Positions 1-9,258 of a stretch of DNA of 64,000 nt are shown here, piece by piece (positions within the stretch are counted from its first letter, which is position 1; the number at the start of each line of letters is the position of its first letter). The notes below the pieces were generated by a model that searched no databases, was not told the origin of the DNA, and saw only the letters and a list, made by a program, of their open reading frames with translations. The position numbers and the translations under genes are program-made. Source of the stretch: Thermoguttaceae bacterium (lineage in GTDB: Bacteria; Planctomycetota; Planctomycetia; Pirellulales; Thermoguttaceae); contig JAGBDN010000009.1 in assembly GCA_017937485.1 (NCBI GenBank), positions 16,364 to 80,363 of the forward strand. The letters run 5' to 3'.

Positions 1-2
1 GC

Positions 3-128
3 CGCGCGATTATCGAAACGATTAACGCTTGCGGCGGGAACCGGGCGCAGTCGGCGCGCAAACTCGGCGTCAGCGAGAAAACGATTTACAACAAAATCAA
101 GCAGTTCAAGTTGCGCGGGATCGTTTGA
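3..128 (+). CDS. C-terminal end of a Fis-type HTH regulator (partial)
   Basis: Only the last 41 codons are in the window, with the reading frame entering from the left edge. The peptide shows a helix, then NRAQSARKLGVSEKTIYNKI and a short KQFKLRG tail. This is the helix-turn-helix of the Fis/HTH_8 family that ends NtrC-type sigma-54 activators, where it binds enhancer DNA. The spacing of 'A-x-x-LGVS-x-x-T-x-Y-x-K' is typical. The AAA+ and receiver parts would lie upstream, so what signal it serves cannot be said. Fis itself or an orphan HTH_8 protein cannot be excluded. Confidence 0.75.
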   Translation, partial: RAIIETINACGGNRAQSARKLGVSEKTIYNKIKQFKLRGIV

Positions 129-257
129 AAATCGGCGAAAACGGCGCGGCGACGGTCGGAAAAGAACGGACGCCGCGCCGAAGCTCTCGTTTAACGTCGG
201 TTCGAGCGTTCTAATTATCGAACGCCGCTTAACTCCGTTGAAACCGTTGAACGCCGC

Positions 258-596
258 TCAACCGCGGAAGATGAAGAAAACGGCGCCGGCGATGCAAAGC
301 CCGGCCCAAAGGTAGTTTAAGCCGACTTCCTGCTTGGCGAAAAGGATCGCGAACGGGACGAAAACCGACAGCGAAATCGCTTCCTGCAAAATTTTCAACT
401 GCGGGAGCGTCATCGCGGTCGAACCGATTCGGTTCGCCGGGACTTGCAGCATATACTCGAAAAACGCGATTCCCCAACTGACCAACGCGGCGACGAGCCA
501 ACATTTGCCTTTGAGCGTCGAAAGGTGTCCGTACCAAGCGAACGTCATAAACGCGTTCGAGCAAATGAGAAGGAGAACGGTAATGAAAATTGGCAT
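258..596 (-). CDS. DMT family membrane protein (DUF486/DMT_6)
   Basis: A 112-residue, very hydrophobic protein with four predicted membrane segments (about residues 3-20, 32-52, 70-87 and 93-110). The stretches AFMTFAWYGHL and FEYMLQVPANRIG match the compact DMT_6 (DUF486) family, half-size relatives of drug/metabolite transporters that probably work as dimers. The length is normal for the family. No clear Shine-Dalgarno sequence precedes the ATG. Substrate unknown. It converges on the regulator fragment to its left and is not obviously in an operon. Confidence 0.8.
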   Translation of the reverse strand: MPIFITVLLLICSNAFMTFAWYGHLSTLKGKCWLVAALVSWGIAFFEYMLQVPANRIGSTAMTLPQLKILQEAISLSVFVPFAILFAKQEVGLNYLWAGLCIAGAVFFIFRG

Positions 597-843
597 TGTT
601 TTCTAAAAATCAAAACGCGGCGTCGGTCGCCGGCCCGTGAAATATCGCGGGGGAGTCGGCGAACGGCGCAAAATAGGCGGTTAAGGAGAAACGAGGAAAT
701 TAAAGCGAACCGCGCAAAACGGCGAGTTGGGCGCGGTTCGCTAAGCTGGTTAAAAAAGCTAGGTTGGCGGAATTGGCCGTTTTCGCTAATTTAGCCGAAT
801 CGGCGAAGTTTGGCGAAATCGGCGGAGCGGGCGGCGTCGGCGG

Positions 844-1968
844 TTAAGGCCGTTTCAAGCAAAACGCGCCGAGCGGACAAGCGTCGCACTGCGGACGGCG
901 GGCGATACAATACTCGCGCCCCAAGTAAATGAGGCGGTGGCTCCCGTCGACCCAATCGTTTAGCGGAACGAGTTCGTTGAGGTCGCGTTCGACTTTTTCC
1001 GGCGTTTCTTCGTCCGAGAGGCCGATTTTGCGACTCAACCGCAGAACGTGCGTGTCGACGACGAAGCCGGACGCGATTCCGAACGCGTTCCCGAGAACGA
1101 CGTTCGCCGTTTTGCGTCCGACGCCGGGGAGTCGGACGAGTTCTTCGAGCGTCGCCGGAACTTCGCCGTTGAAACGCTCGACGATAGCGCGGCTTGCTTG
1201 CGAAATGTTCGCCGCTTTCGCTCGGTAAAAACCGCAACTTTTGATTAGCTCTTCGATCGCTTCGACCGGCGCGTCGGCGAACGCTTCCGCCGTCGGGAAC
1301 CGCTCGAAGAGGGCGGGGGTAACGGCGTTGACGCGCTTGTCGGTGCATTGCGCCGAAAGTATCGTCGCGACAAGAAGCTGGAACGGCGACCGGTGGTCGA
1401 GCGCGCAACTCGGGTTCGGATAGCGTTCGGTCAGCGTCGCGAAGACGCGGTCGGCGAGTCGGCGGCGCTCCGTCGGAGAAAGCGTCGACGGCGAAGCGCT
1501 TTTCGGCGTCGCCGCGGCGGTTTTCTTGTCCGTCGTCGTTTTCTTGCAAGCGCGCTTTTTGACGGGCGTCGCGTCGGCGGCGTTCGCGTTCGTTTCGGCT
1601 TTTTCGGCTTTCTTGCAAACGCGCTTTTTGGCGGGCGTCGCGTCGGCGGCGTTCGCGTTCGTTTCGGTCTTTTCGGCTTTCTTGCAAACGCGCTTTTTGA
1701 CGGGCGTCGCGTCGGCGGCGTTCGCGTTCGTTTCGGTCTTTTCGGCTTTCTTGCAAACGCGCTTTTTGACCGGCTTGGCGGCTTTGTCGACGTTCGCGTT
1801 CTTTTCGGCTTTTTCGGCTTTCTTGCAAACGCGCTTTTTGACCGGCTTGACGGCGTCGACGGTCTCGGGCGTTTCGGCTTTTTTTTCCGTCGATGTTTTC
1901 TTGCAAACGCGCTTTTTGACCGGCTTGACGGCGTCGGCGGGCGTTTTTTTAGCGGACGCGGCGGACAT
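844..1968 (-). CDS. nth: Endonuclease III with repeat-built basic N-terminal extension
   Basis: Residues about 163-374 are a complete endonuclease III, the DNA glycosylase/AP lyase for oxidised pyrimidines in base excision repair. The helix-hairpin-helix LPGVGRKTANVVLG carries the catalytic lysine (K286) and VDTHV the catalytic aspartate (D305). Four cysteines (354, 361, 364, 370) have the C-x6-C-x2-C-x5-C spacing of the 4Fe-4S cluster. The first about 155 residues are foreign to the family: six copies of a 23-25 residue unit with core KKRVCKK, separated by Glu/Thr/Ala/Asn-rich linkers. E. coli Nth has 211 residues. AAAGGG lies 8 nt before the ATG. The tail is probably a histone-H1-like DNA-binding arm (inference). 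Confidence 0.93.
   Translation of the reverse strand: MSAASAKKTPADAVKPVKKRVCKKTSTEKKAETPETVDAVKPVKKRVCKKAEKAEKNANVDKAAKPVKKRVCKKAEKTETNANAADATPVKKRVCKKAEKTETNANAADATPAKKRVCKKAEKAETNANAADATPVKKRACKKTTTDKKTAAATPKSASPSTLSPTERRRLADRVFATLTERYPNPSCALDHRSPFQLLVATILSAQCTDKRVNAVTPALFERFPTAEAFADAPVEAIEELIKSCGFYRAKAANISQASRAIVERFNGEVPATLEELVRLPGVGRKTANVVLGNAFGIASGFVVDTHVLRLSRKIGLSDEETPEKVERDLNELVPLNDWVDGSHRLIYLGREYCIARRPQCDACPLGAFCLKRP
1535..1935 (-). repeat. In-frame tandem repeats (69-75 bp units) in nth
   Basis: Six imperfect direct repeats code for the KKRVCKK units of the endonuclease III extension. The first three boxes are 25 codons apart and the last three 23 codons apart. The three most alike units (about 1540-1750) differ by only a few bases, pointing to recent duplication. 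Confidence 0.85.
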
Positions 1969-2007
1969 TCGTTTTCCCTTTCTTGACTTGGAACCGTCGG
2001 CGAACGA

Positions 2008-3798
2008 TTATTTTTCCGGCGACGGCGCGCGTTCGAGTTCGGCGTCGTCGGCTTTTTCCGCGTCGATACCGCGACCTTCCGGCGCTTTCGGAGCGTCGGC
2101 GTTTTCTTTCGCTTTTTGCGCGGCTTCGCGAGCGGCTTTCTCGGCGGCGGCTTTAGCGGCGGGGTCGACGCGCGGGACGATGCGGAACGTTTCGACGATT
2201 TCGCGACCGGAATCGTCGTAATTGTCGAGCATATCGGCGCGGATTTCGAACATCAGCGTCGCTTGGTTCCCGTCTTCGTCGGTAACGAGGTAGTAAACCC
2301 AACGGAACGGAACGCCTTCGTACTCGCCGTCGGCGACGACGTAATAAATCGAGTCGCCGGACGGGCCCGCGTAAACTTCGTCTTGAACGAACGCTCCGAA
2401 ACGGTCGCCGAGCCCCTTCTTGATTTCCGCTTTATAAGCGTCGATCGACGGTTTCGATTCGAGGTCGATTTTGCCGTTCGCGGCAATGTTGCACTGCGCG
2501 ATCGCTTCGCCGCCGACGACGTAACAAAGGGACGCCGACGTTTCGCCGTCTTGCGTCATCTTCCAGTCGCGGGAGTGTTGGAAACGCCAAAAACCCTTTT
2601 GAGCGTTGTAATAAAGGCGCAACAACTCCGGTTCGACCGGGCCGCGGAGGTCGGCGACGACTTCGTCGGTCAGCTTCTGCGGCGCGTCGAGCGGCGCGAC
2701 GTTGATTTGCAAGGTCGCCGACCATTCGAGACCCGGCGCCGCGACGCTCTCCGACCGGCGTTCGTCGACGCGGACGCCGAACCAAGTCAAACGGCGCGCT
2801 TTCAGGTCGAACTGGAACCGGCCTTCGAGGTCGATCGCGACGCTGGCGCCTTCCGACGCGCAAACCAACGTGCTGGGCGTCGGGTTGCCTTGGGCGTCCG
2901 GGTCGCCTTGCAGGTAAAGCTCGACTTCGGCGAAATCGTCGACGATCGACGTCAACGTCAGCCGCAACGTGTTGTTTTCGATCGCCTCGACGCCGAGGAG
3001 CGCCGCGAGAACGTCGTTCGGGACGCGCCAATCTTCGCCGAGTTTGACCGTTTTGTTCGGGAGGAGACGGTCGAGGAGGACGGTGTTGAACGGCAGTTCG
3101 CTAAGGAGCGAATACTGTTCGCTTTTCATCGCGCCGACGGGGGAGTAGATCGTCGTTTTGGCGCCGTCGAAATCGGAGACGATAAACTTGCGCGACGCGT
3201 CGAGGAGCGGACGGGCGACGCTCGCGCCGAACTTGCGCTTCATCCCGGCTTGCTCGTATTGGCGAATCGAACGAACCGGCCCGACCGGCGAATAACGCTC
3301 GTATCGCTCTTCGTATTTGAAACCGGCGACGACCTCCATCGGCGCGCGTTCGGTTTGACCGTCGAAGGTCGTTTGGACGACGTCGCCGGACGCTTCGAGC
3401 GAAATTTCGACGACGTCCGCCGAGCCGACCTTGCGCGACGATTGCAGGAGGCAAGACGTCGGCGCCGACGCGGCGGGTTTCGCGGGCGCGAGCGCGCCGA
3501 GACGTTGCGACGGAAGCGGACGCGGCGCCGGAACGGCGCCTTTGCGCGTTTGCGGGCCGTTTGGACGCGGCGCGACGGGGCGGTTCGCGGCGGGCGCTTT
3601 CGAGCGGTCGGCGTTCGCTTGGTTGCGGAGCGCGGAACCGACGCGTTCGGCGAAGGAGCCGCGTTTCAAGTCGGCGTTTTGAGCGGCGGCGTCGCCGGGC
3701 GCGCCAAGGGCGGCGGTTCCGAAAATCGCCGTCGCGACGAGAACGAGGGCGGCGCGGCGGAAGGAACGTCGAGTCGAACGGGAAGCGAGACGCGTCAT
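2008..3798 (-). CDS. Exported protein of unknown function
   Basis: A 596-residue protein. The ATG used here has CAGGAG 9 nt upstream and is followed by a signal peptide: arginine-rich n-region, then ALVLVATAIFGTAALGA and an AxA cleavage site near GDAAAQ. Next comes a basic Pro/Ala/Arg linker to about residue 110. A long region of beta-strand character follows, containing a repeated motif of the type 'DLEGRFQFDLKARRLTWFGV'. A second globular part near residue 400 has 'FWRFQHSRDWKMTQD'. The last 40 residues are an Ala/Lys/Glu-rich helix. I recognise no family. It lies downstream of the TatD gene and upstream of nth on the same strand, but with gaps and probably its own promoter. Confidence 0.7.
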   Translation of the reverse strand: MTRLASRSTRRSFRRAALVLVATAIFGTAALGAPGDAAAQNADLKRGSFAERVGSALRNQANADRSKAPAANRPVAPRPNGPQTRKGAVPAPRPLPSQRLGALAPAKPAASAPTSCLLQSSRKVGSADVVEISLEASGDVVQTTFDGQTERAPMEVVAGFKYEERYERYSPVGPVRSIRQYEQAGMKRKFGASVARPLLDASRKFIVSDFDGAKTTIYSPVGAMKSEQYSLLSELPFNTVLLDRLLPNKTVKLGEDWRVPNDVLAALLGVEAIENNTLRLTLTSIVDDFAEVELYLQGDPDAQGNPTPSTLVCASEGASVAIDLEGRFQFDLKARRLTWFGVRVDERRSESVAAPGLEWSATLQINVAPLDAPQKLTDEVVADLRGPVEPELLRLYYNAQKGFWRFQHSRDWKMTQDGETSASLCYVVGGEAIAQCNIAANGKIDLESKPSIDAYKAEIKKGLGDRFGAFVQDEVYAGPSGDSIYYVVADGEYEGVPFRWVYYLVTDEDGNQATLMFEIRADMLDNYDDSGREIVETFRIVPRVDPAAKAAAEKAAREAAQKAKENADAPKAPEGRGIDAEKADDAELERAPSPEK

Positions 3799-3934
3799 TG
3801 TTAATAGTCTCCTGAATGGTCGTCGGGCGCGTCGAACGGGGTTCGGACGGGCGCAAAGGGAAAAGGAAACGTCGACGGGGCGCAAAAAAGCGTTGAATGG
3901 GAAAATAGGCGGTTGGGGCGAAACGGACGGTTGG

Positions 3935-4966
3935 TTAAGGCGTCGGCTCCGTCGGGAGCGTCGGGAAGCGAAAGAGCCGCGCGGCGTTTTCGGTCGTTTG
4001 GCGAACGACGTCGGCGACCGAGAGCCCGCGCAACTCGGCGATTCGTTTGGCGACGAACGCGGTCGTCAGCGGCTCGTTCCGTTCGAGCTTGCCGCGAAGC
4101 GGATGCGGCGTTAAAAAAGGCGCGTCCGTTTCGAGCAAAATTCGGTCGAGCGGCGCGACTCGGGCGGCCTCCGCGATTTCGGCGAATTTGCGGTTCGGGT
4201 AAGTAACGAACCCGCCGAAGCCAAGGTAAAAACCGAGTTCCGTCCAAGCGAGCGCCTGTTCCGGCGTTCCGCTGAACGAGTGAACGACGCCGGGAGACGG
4301 GCTTTTCGGCGTTAAATTGGGCGAGTCGGGCGAATTGGGGAAAACGGAAGCGTCGGCGGGCGCGGCGTCGGCGTAAAAGTCGCGCAAAACGGCGTCCAAA
4401 TCGTCGTTCGCGTCGCGGCTGTGAATCAAGACCGGGAGCCCGGTTCGGCGGCCGAGTTCGAGGTGTTTAAGGAAAAGTGCGAGCTGGACGTCGAACGGCG
4501 CGTCGTCCCAATAACGGTCGAGCCCGGTTTCGCCGACCGCGACGAGCTTGGCCCCGTCGAGGGGCGACGAAACGCCGGAGTTTGCGTCGGTTGCGTTGAC
4601 AGCGCCGGTTGCGTCGGCTTTAACGTCGCCGTCGACGGCGGCGAGCGCGAGGCGTTCGATCGCCTCCCAGTCGCCCGGTTCCGCCAACGCGGCGTGATTC
4701 GGATGGATTCCGACCGCGGCGTAAAGAGCGTCGAATCGGCGCGACAGTTCAAGCGAGCGCAACGACGATTCGAGGTCGACCGCCGGGCAAACCGCCGCCG
4801 CGACGAACGGTCGGAAGAGCGCGTCTTCGACCCGACGTCCGCGGATTTCCGGAAAACGACCCGAGCGCGACCGAGCGACGACGTCGTCGAGATCGGCGGC
4901 GAAAGCGTCTAAATTCAGGTGGGCGTGCGTGTCGACGAGGGGCAAAAAACGGACGGGCGCGGACAT
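3935..4966 (-). CDS. tatD: TatD family metal-dependent hydrolase
   Basis: A 343-residue TIM-barrel hydrolase of the TatD/YcfH family (3'-5' DNA exonuclease or related phosphoesterase). Metal ligands stand in the usual order: VDTHAHLN, GETGLDRYWD, VLIHSRD, VVHSFSG and LLETDAPFL. The start was set at the ATG just before PVRFLPLVDTHAHLN; upstream in-frame sequence is not family-like. Two low-complexity insertions break the barrel: an Ala/Asp/Thr/Asn stretch around residues 150-175 and a Ser/Pro/Asn stretch around 235-260. They make the protein about 80 residues longer than the typical 260. A separate promoter is likely, as the next gene upstream (csrA) is divergent. Confidence 0.9.
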   Translation of the reverse strand: MSAPVRFLPLVDTHAHLNLDAFAADLDDVVARSRSGRFPEIRGRRVEDALFRPFVAAAVCPAVDLESSLRSLELSRRFDALYAAVGIHPNHAALAEPGDWEAIERLALAAVDGDVKADATGAVNATDANSGVSSPLDGAKLVAVGETGLDRYWDDAPFDVQLALFLKHLELGRRTGLPVLIHSRDANDDLDAVLRDFYADAAPADASVFPNSPDSPNLTPKSPSPGVVHSFSGTPEQALAWTELGFYLGFGGFVTYPNRKFAEIAEAARVAPLDRILLETDAPFLTPHPLRGKLERNEPLTTAFVAKRIAELRGLSVADVVRQTTENAARLFRFPTLPTEPTP

Positions 4967-5492
4967 TGGCGGCGAAAAAAGGGCGTTGAAGCAAAGGACG
5001 ATTAACGGGGAAAAGTCGAACGTTGGGAACGGCGAAAAACGCGAACGTCGGTCGAGAAAACCGGCGCGACCGGAAAAATCGGCGCTTTGCAAACGTTCCG
5101 TCGTTGGTAATAATCGACGCGGCGCGGTCGGTTGTTGCGTTAAAATCGACACGACCGTCAAAATTTTTAGTATTTTTTGCTTTTTTCTCGTTTTTTCTCG
5201 TTTTTGCGAATATATTTGCTGGTAGGCGACCGTCAAAACGATAAAATTATAGTCGGCGTATTGGGCGCTATTGCGAAATTTTCTAAAAATCCGATTTTTG
5301 AAAGTTTTCGGCGCGGCGACGTCAAGCGTTCGACGGTTTCCTTCGCGAACGATTTAACGCGACGGCGAAGGACGCGTCGACGCGAAAAATAGGGAGAGAC
5401 TCGCCGAAATCGATCGGGCGAACGAGAGGCGTTCGGCGTTTGCGTCGGGACGCGTCTCGGCGTCGGAACGGTTTCGAGGAAGGATGTTCAAA
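4967..5492. other. Divergent intergenic region between tatD and csrA
   Basis: 526 bases with no supported gene. The part from about 5155 to 5300 is much richer in A and T than the surroundings, including TTTTTGC/TTTTCTCG runs and GAATATATTTGC, as expected for divergent promoters. I could not fix a -35/-10 pair with good spacing. Confidence 0.5.
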
Positions 5493-5888
5493 ATGTTGGT
5501 GCTTTCGAGAAAAAAGGGCGAAAGCGTCGTCGTTAACGGCAACATAACGATCGTCGTCGTCGACGTTCGGGGCGATAAAGCGCGCCTAGGGATCGAAGCG
5601 CCCGCCGACGTCGCCGTTTATCGGAGCGAAGTTTTGACGAAAAAAGCGGCGTCGGGCGAGGGCGAAACCGAAGCGGAAAAGAAGCCGCGCGAAACGAAAA
5701 AAGGCGTCGCGGCGAAAAAACGCTCGAAACCTCGGCGATTTGGCGACGCGAGAAAAAAATCGAGCGAACCGTCCGGAGAAAGCGCGGTCGAAACGCTCTA
5801 TCTTTCGAGCGAAGCGGAAGCGTATCGCGGCTCCGACGCGGAGAGCGACGCTTGCGAAACGTTTGGGTTAAGAAACGACGTAAGATAG
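5493..5888 (+). CDS. csrA: CsrA carbon storage regulator with long C-terminal tail
   Basis: The first about 55 residues are a canonical CsrA: MLVLSRKKGESVVVNGNIT, then VVVDVRGDKARLGIEAPADV and VYRSEV. CsrA dimers bind GGA motifs in mRNA leaders and control translation; the LSRK strand and the RSEV end form the RNA-binding face. I chose the second of two ATGs because AGGAAGG sits 9 nt before it but directly abuts the first. The usual length is 60-75 residues. Here a further about 75 residues rich in Lys, Glu, Ser and Arg follow, with no recognisable fold. Confidence 0.93.
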   Translation: MLVLSRKKGESVVVNGNITIVVVDVRGDKARLGIEAPADVAVYRSEVLTKKAASGEGETEAEKKPRETKKGVAAKKRSKPRRFGDARKKSSEPSGESAVETLYLSSEAEAYRGSDAESDACETFGLRNDVR

Positions 5889-6200
5889 AGGGAATAAGCG
5901 AATTAGCGAGATTTTGCAAACGTCTTCGGCGCTCCGGGCGACGCGTAAACGGCGTTGCGCGAAGTCGCGAAAAACGTTAACATCAAAAAGTCGAGCGAAA
6001 AAGCGACCGCCTCGTCGCGTTTTGGGATAAAATGCGACGAACGCGGGCGGAACGAGCGGAATTCGGCGTTTGAACGGCGAACGCTCGGTTGAGAGCGAAG
6101 ATTATCGGCGTAAGAAACGCGCGTTCGAACGGACGGCGTTTCTTATTTTTTTGGCCTAAAAGCGAGAAAGGCGAGCGGAGCGACCGCGTCGGGAGGAAAA
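5889..6200. other. Intergenic region after csrA
   Basis: 312 bases without a supported gene. Contains the upstream region of the next plus-strand gene; no convincing terminator or promoter was recognised. Confidence 0.4.
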
Positions 6201-8867
6201 ATGCGCGAAATTGCGGAAAACGCGTCGAGTTTGTCGAATCGAACGGCGGCGCGCGCGGGCGCTTGGCGTCAAGGAATCGCGGCGTTGGCGTTGATTGTCG
6301 GCGCGTTTTGGGGCGCGGCGGCGAGTCGATCGTCGGCGTCGGCGCAAGATACGGCGACCGCGCAAGAGCGAACGGTCGCCAAGGCGGCGAAGTCGGTCGA
6401 CTCGGCAAACGGCGCGGACGGGGAAGACGCGGCGGTCGAGAACGGCGAAAGCGACGGCGGGCTCAACGCGGAAGCGGTGCGTTCCGGCGTCGACGGCGCG
6501 ATCGCTTTTTTGCGTCAAAAGCAGCGACCGACCGGCGAGTGGGACGAATATCCGGGATACAAACCGGGAACGACCGCCCTTTGCGCGCTCGCGCTCCTTA
6601 GCGCCGGGCTCGACAAAGACGACCCGACCGTCGCGAAAGCGCTCGAATTTTTGCGCGGTTTTTCGCCGAAAGAGCAAAATCAAACGTATCCGATTTCGTT
6701 GCAGACGATGGTTTTTTGTCTCGCCGACCCCGAAACCGACCGGGCGCGAATCGAGGCGAACGTCGCTTGGCTCGTCGAACGGCAGCTGAAAACGTCGAAC
6801 GAATACGACGGCGGCTGGTCTTACGTCGGAATCGACCAAGCGTCGGAACGGGCCGACAACTCGAACTCGCAGTTCGCCGTTCTCGCGCTTTACGAAGCGG
6901 AGCAAATTGGCGTCGCGATCGACGAAGCGGTTTGGAAACGCGCCGAAAATTATTGGCTCCGAATGCAAAACGACGACGGCTCTTGGGGGTACCGCGCTTC
7001 GACGCTCAATCCGGAGGGGTTCCCGAGCGGATACGGAACCGGGAGTATGACGTGCGCCGGAATCGCGGCGTTGGCGATGACGTCCGGCGTTCGCGAGGCG
7101 GCCCGAGCGCGCGTCGAGGGGGACGATTTCCTCTGTTGTCAAGATTTTGAAGACGAGATCGCCGTTCGAATTTCGTCCGGGCTCAACTGGATGGGGAAGC
7201 ATTTTAGCGCGAAGACGAATCCCGGGCGCGCCGCCGGAGCGGACACGTACTTTTTTTATTATTTGTACGGGCTCGAGCGAATCGGGCGGCTGACCGCGAA
7301 CCGTTTTGTCGGGCGCAGCGACTGGTATCGCGAAGGCGCCGACGCGCTCCTTCGGCGCAAGGGCGCGCTTTCGCAATTTTGGAACGCTCAAAAAGACTTG
7401 GCCGGGAACAACTGCGTTTCGACGGCGTTCGCGCTCCTTTTCTTGTCGAAAGGGCGTTGGCCGGTTCTCGTTTCGAAGTTAAAATACGGGGACGGGGAAG
7501 ACTGGAACGTTCATCCGAACGACTTGGCCCGGCTGACGCGCCGCGTCGAACGGGAATGGAAGACGAATCTTATTTGGCAAACGATCGACGCTCGACGGGC
7601 GACGCTCGACGATTTGTTGCAGACGCCGATTTTGTCGATGAGCGGAACGGAAACGCCCTTGCCGGAAGACGCGGAGGAAAAACGACGCTTCGTCGAAATG
7701 TTGCGCGGTTATTTGGAACAGGGCGGTTTTATTTTCGCGGAGGCGATCGACGGCGACGTGAGTTTCGAGCGCGGTTTTCGGGAGTTGATCGCGGAAATCG
7801 CGGCGAAAGACGGCGGCGAATTGCGTCTTTTGGAGCCGGATCATCCGATTTGGACGGCGGAAAAAATCGTCGTTCCGGAGCGAGCGCGGCCGATTTGGGG
7901 ACTCGATTTCGGGTGCCGAACGAGCGTCGTTTTCGTTCCCGCTTATCGCCCGACGCCGGGGCCGAACGGGGAAGCGCCGAGCGTTTTCGACGACCGTCCG
8001 TCGTTGTCTTGCCTTTGGGAAGCGGCGAAACCGTTCGAACGGAGCGGCGGAAACGGGCCAAACGGCGACGGCGGAACGTCGGCGATTTCGGCGAACGCGG
8101 CGGCGGAGATCGAAGCGGCGTTCGCGGTCGGCGTGAACGTTTGCGCGTATGCGACGAATCGCGAGATGAAATTTAAGGAGGAGATTCCCGCCGACGTCGC
8201 CGCCGAGTTGGAGAAGACGAAGGACGTCCGCAACAGCCTCTTCGCGGCGATTCTTGAATGCGGGGCCGGTTCCAGCTGCGCGCCGCGGGCGATTCCGAAC
8301 TTGATGAAGGCGGTTCGCGGTAATTTGGGGGTTCCGGCGCAACTTTACGTTCCGCGAGCGTCGGCCAAACGCGACGATATTTTCGATTACCCGACGCTCT
8401 TTATGCACGGTCGCAACGATTTTTCGTTCGAAAAAGAGGAAAGAGAGCGATTGCGACTTTATTTCGAGCGCGGCGGATTTTTGTTCGCGAACGCCGTTTG
8501 CGCGTCGAAAAAATTTGAAGAGGCGTTTTTGAAGGAGATCGCGGCGATCTTGCCGGACGCGGAACTTGTCGACGTTCCGGCGGACGACCCGATTTTTACC
8601 GGACGATACGGCGGTTTTAAGATTGAAAAACTGCAATATCGGACGCGAAAAGAGGAAAACGGACGGAAAACGGCGGCGACCGTCGTCGAGGGCCCGCCGC
8701 GCTTGAAGGGCGTCGCGATCGACGGACGTTGGGTTTTGCTTTACTCGCCGGACGACGTCGCCTGCGCGTTGGAAAACGTCGCCGCGTCGAACTGCGACGG
8801 CTTAACGCAAAAAAGCGCGTTTCGTTTGGCGACGAACGTGCTGTTTTACGCGGCGGAGTCCTTTTGA
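6201..8867 (+). CDS. Exported alpha/alpha-barrel plus DUF4159-type protein
   Basis: An 888-residue exported protein; GGGAGG sits 5 nt before the ATG. A signal peptide (GIAALALIVGAFWGAAASRS, cleavage near ASAQ) leads into an all-helical toroid of the prenyltransferase/squalene-cyclase type (about residues 90-400). Its repeats read FLRQKQRPTGEW, LVERQL..YDGGWSY and LRMQNDDGSWGY. Two related alpha/beta halves follow, each with the DUF4159 signature of a small 'ILSMSG' or 'LFMHGRNDF' strand, a Glu/Arg helix, then 'YLEQGGFIFAEA' or 'YFERGGFLFANA' and a late 'DHPIW' or 'DDPIF'. Planctomycetes carry many such proteins, of unknown role. There is no catalytic Asp cluster of true cyclases, so I infer binding rather than cyclisation. 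Confidence 0.8.
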   Translation: MREIAENASSLSNRTAARAGAWRQGIAALALIVGAFWGAAASRSSASAQDTATAQERTVAKAAKSVDSANGADGEDAAVENGESDGGLNAEAVRSGVDGAIAFLRQKQRPTGEWDEYPGYKPGTTALCALALLSAGLDKDDPTVAKALEFLRGFSPKEQNQTYPISLQTMVFCLADPETDRARIEANVAWLVERQLKTSNEYDGGWSYVGIDQASERADNSNSQFAVLALYEAEQIGVAIDEAVWKRAENYWLRMQNDDGSWGYRASTLNPEGFPSGYGTGSMTCAGIAALAMTSGVREAARARVEGDDFLCCQDFEDEIAVRISSGLNWMGKHFSAKTNPGRAAGADTYFFYYLYGLERIGRLTANRFVGRSDWYREGADALLRRKGALSQFWNAQKDLAGNNCVSTAFALLFLSKGRWPVLVSKLKYGDGEDWNVHPNDLARLTRRVEREWKTNLIWQTIDARRATLDDLLQTPILSMSGTETPLPEDAEEKRRFVEMLRGYLEQGGFIFAEAIDGDVSFERGFRELIAEIAAKDGGELRLLEPDHPIWTAEKIVVPERARPIWGLDFGCRTSVVFVPAYRPTPGPNGEAPSVFDDRPSLSCLWEAAKPFERSGGNGPNGDGGTSAISANAAAEIEAAFAVGVNVCAYATNREMKFKEEIPADVAAELEKTKDVRNSLFAAILECGAGSSCAPRAIPNLMKAVRGNLGVPAQLYVPRASAKRDDIFDYPTLFMHGRNDFSFEKEERERLRLYFERGGFLFANAVCASKKFEEAFLKEIAAILPDAELVDVPADDPIFTGRYGGFKIEKLQYRTRKEENGRKTAATVVEGPPRLKGVAIDGRWVLLYSPDDVACALENVAASNCDGLTQKSAFRLATNVLFYAAESF

Positions 8868-9258
8868 CGGTCGTTAAAAAACGTTGTTTGGTTAAAATAG
8901 GCAAAGTGGGGCGCGGCTTGTAAACGGTTTTGACCGCGGCGATAAAGCGCGTCGAGCGTTTGCGTCGGTAAAAACGTTAAAAAAGGGAATAAAGACGCGA
9001 ATAATGAAGAAAAAGGAGAAAAATTGACGCCCCCTCCTTGCGCTTATTGCGTTTGGGAGTAAAATCGGTAAGATTAGAAGTCGGCTTGCGTAAAGCCCGC
9101 CTTTTCGCCTAAGTCGGCGGCGTCGGAGCGGACGCGTTCCGAAAAAACGTCGATTTTGTCAATATATATTAATAGCGCGTCGTTTTTGAGCGCAGAGCGA
9201 AGTCAACGGACGCGGCTTCAAGCCGACGCGTCCCTTTCGAAACGAGTCGAGTCGTCCT
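8868..9258. other. Leader/promoter region of ffh
   Basis: 391 bases without a protein gene. TAAAAT at 9060-9065 and an AT-rich near-palindrome at about 9161-9174 (AATATATATTAAT) are the only promoter-like elements. A small SRP RNA was looked for here and not seen. Confidence 0.4.

Noticed and set aside
2116..3804. A 562-residue plus-strand frame opposite the exported unknown protein
   Set aside because: Arg/Asp-rich and without ribosome site; the opposite strand has a signal peptide and Shine-Dalgarno.
8990..9120. Small SRP RNA before ffh
   Set aside because: The conserved GGAAGCAGC-type apical loop is not present.
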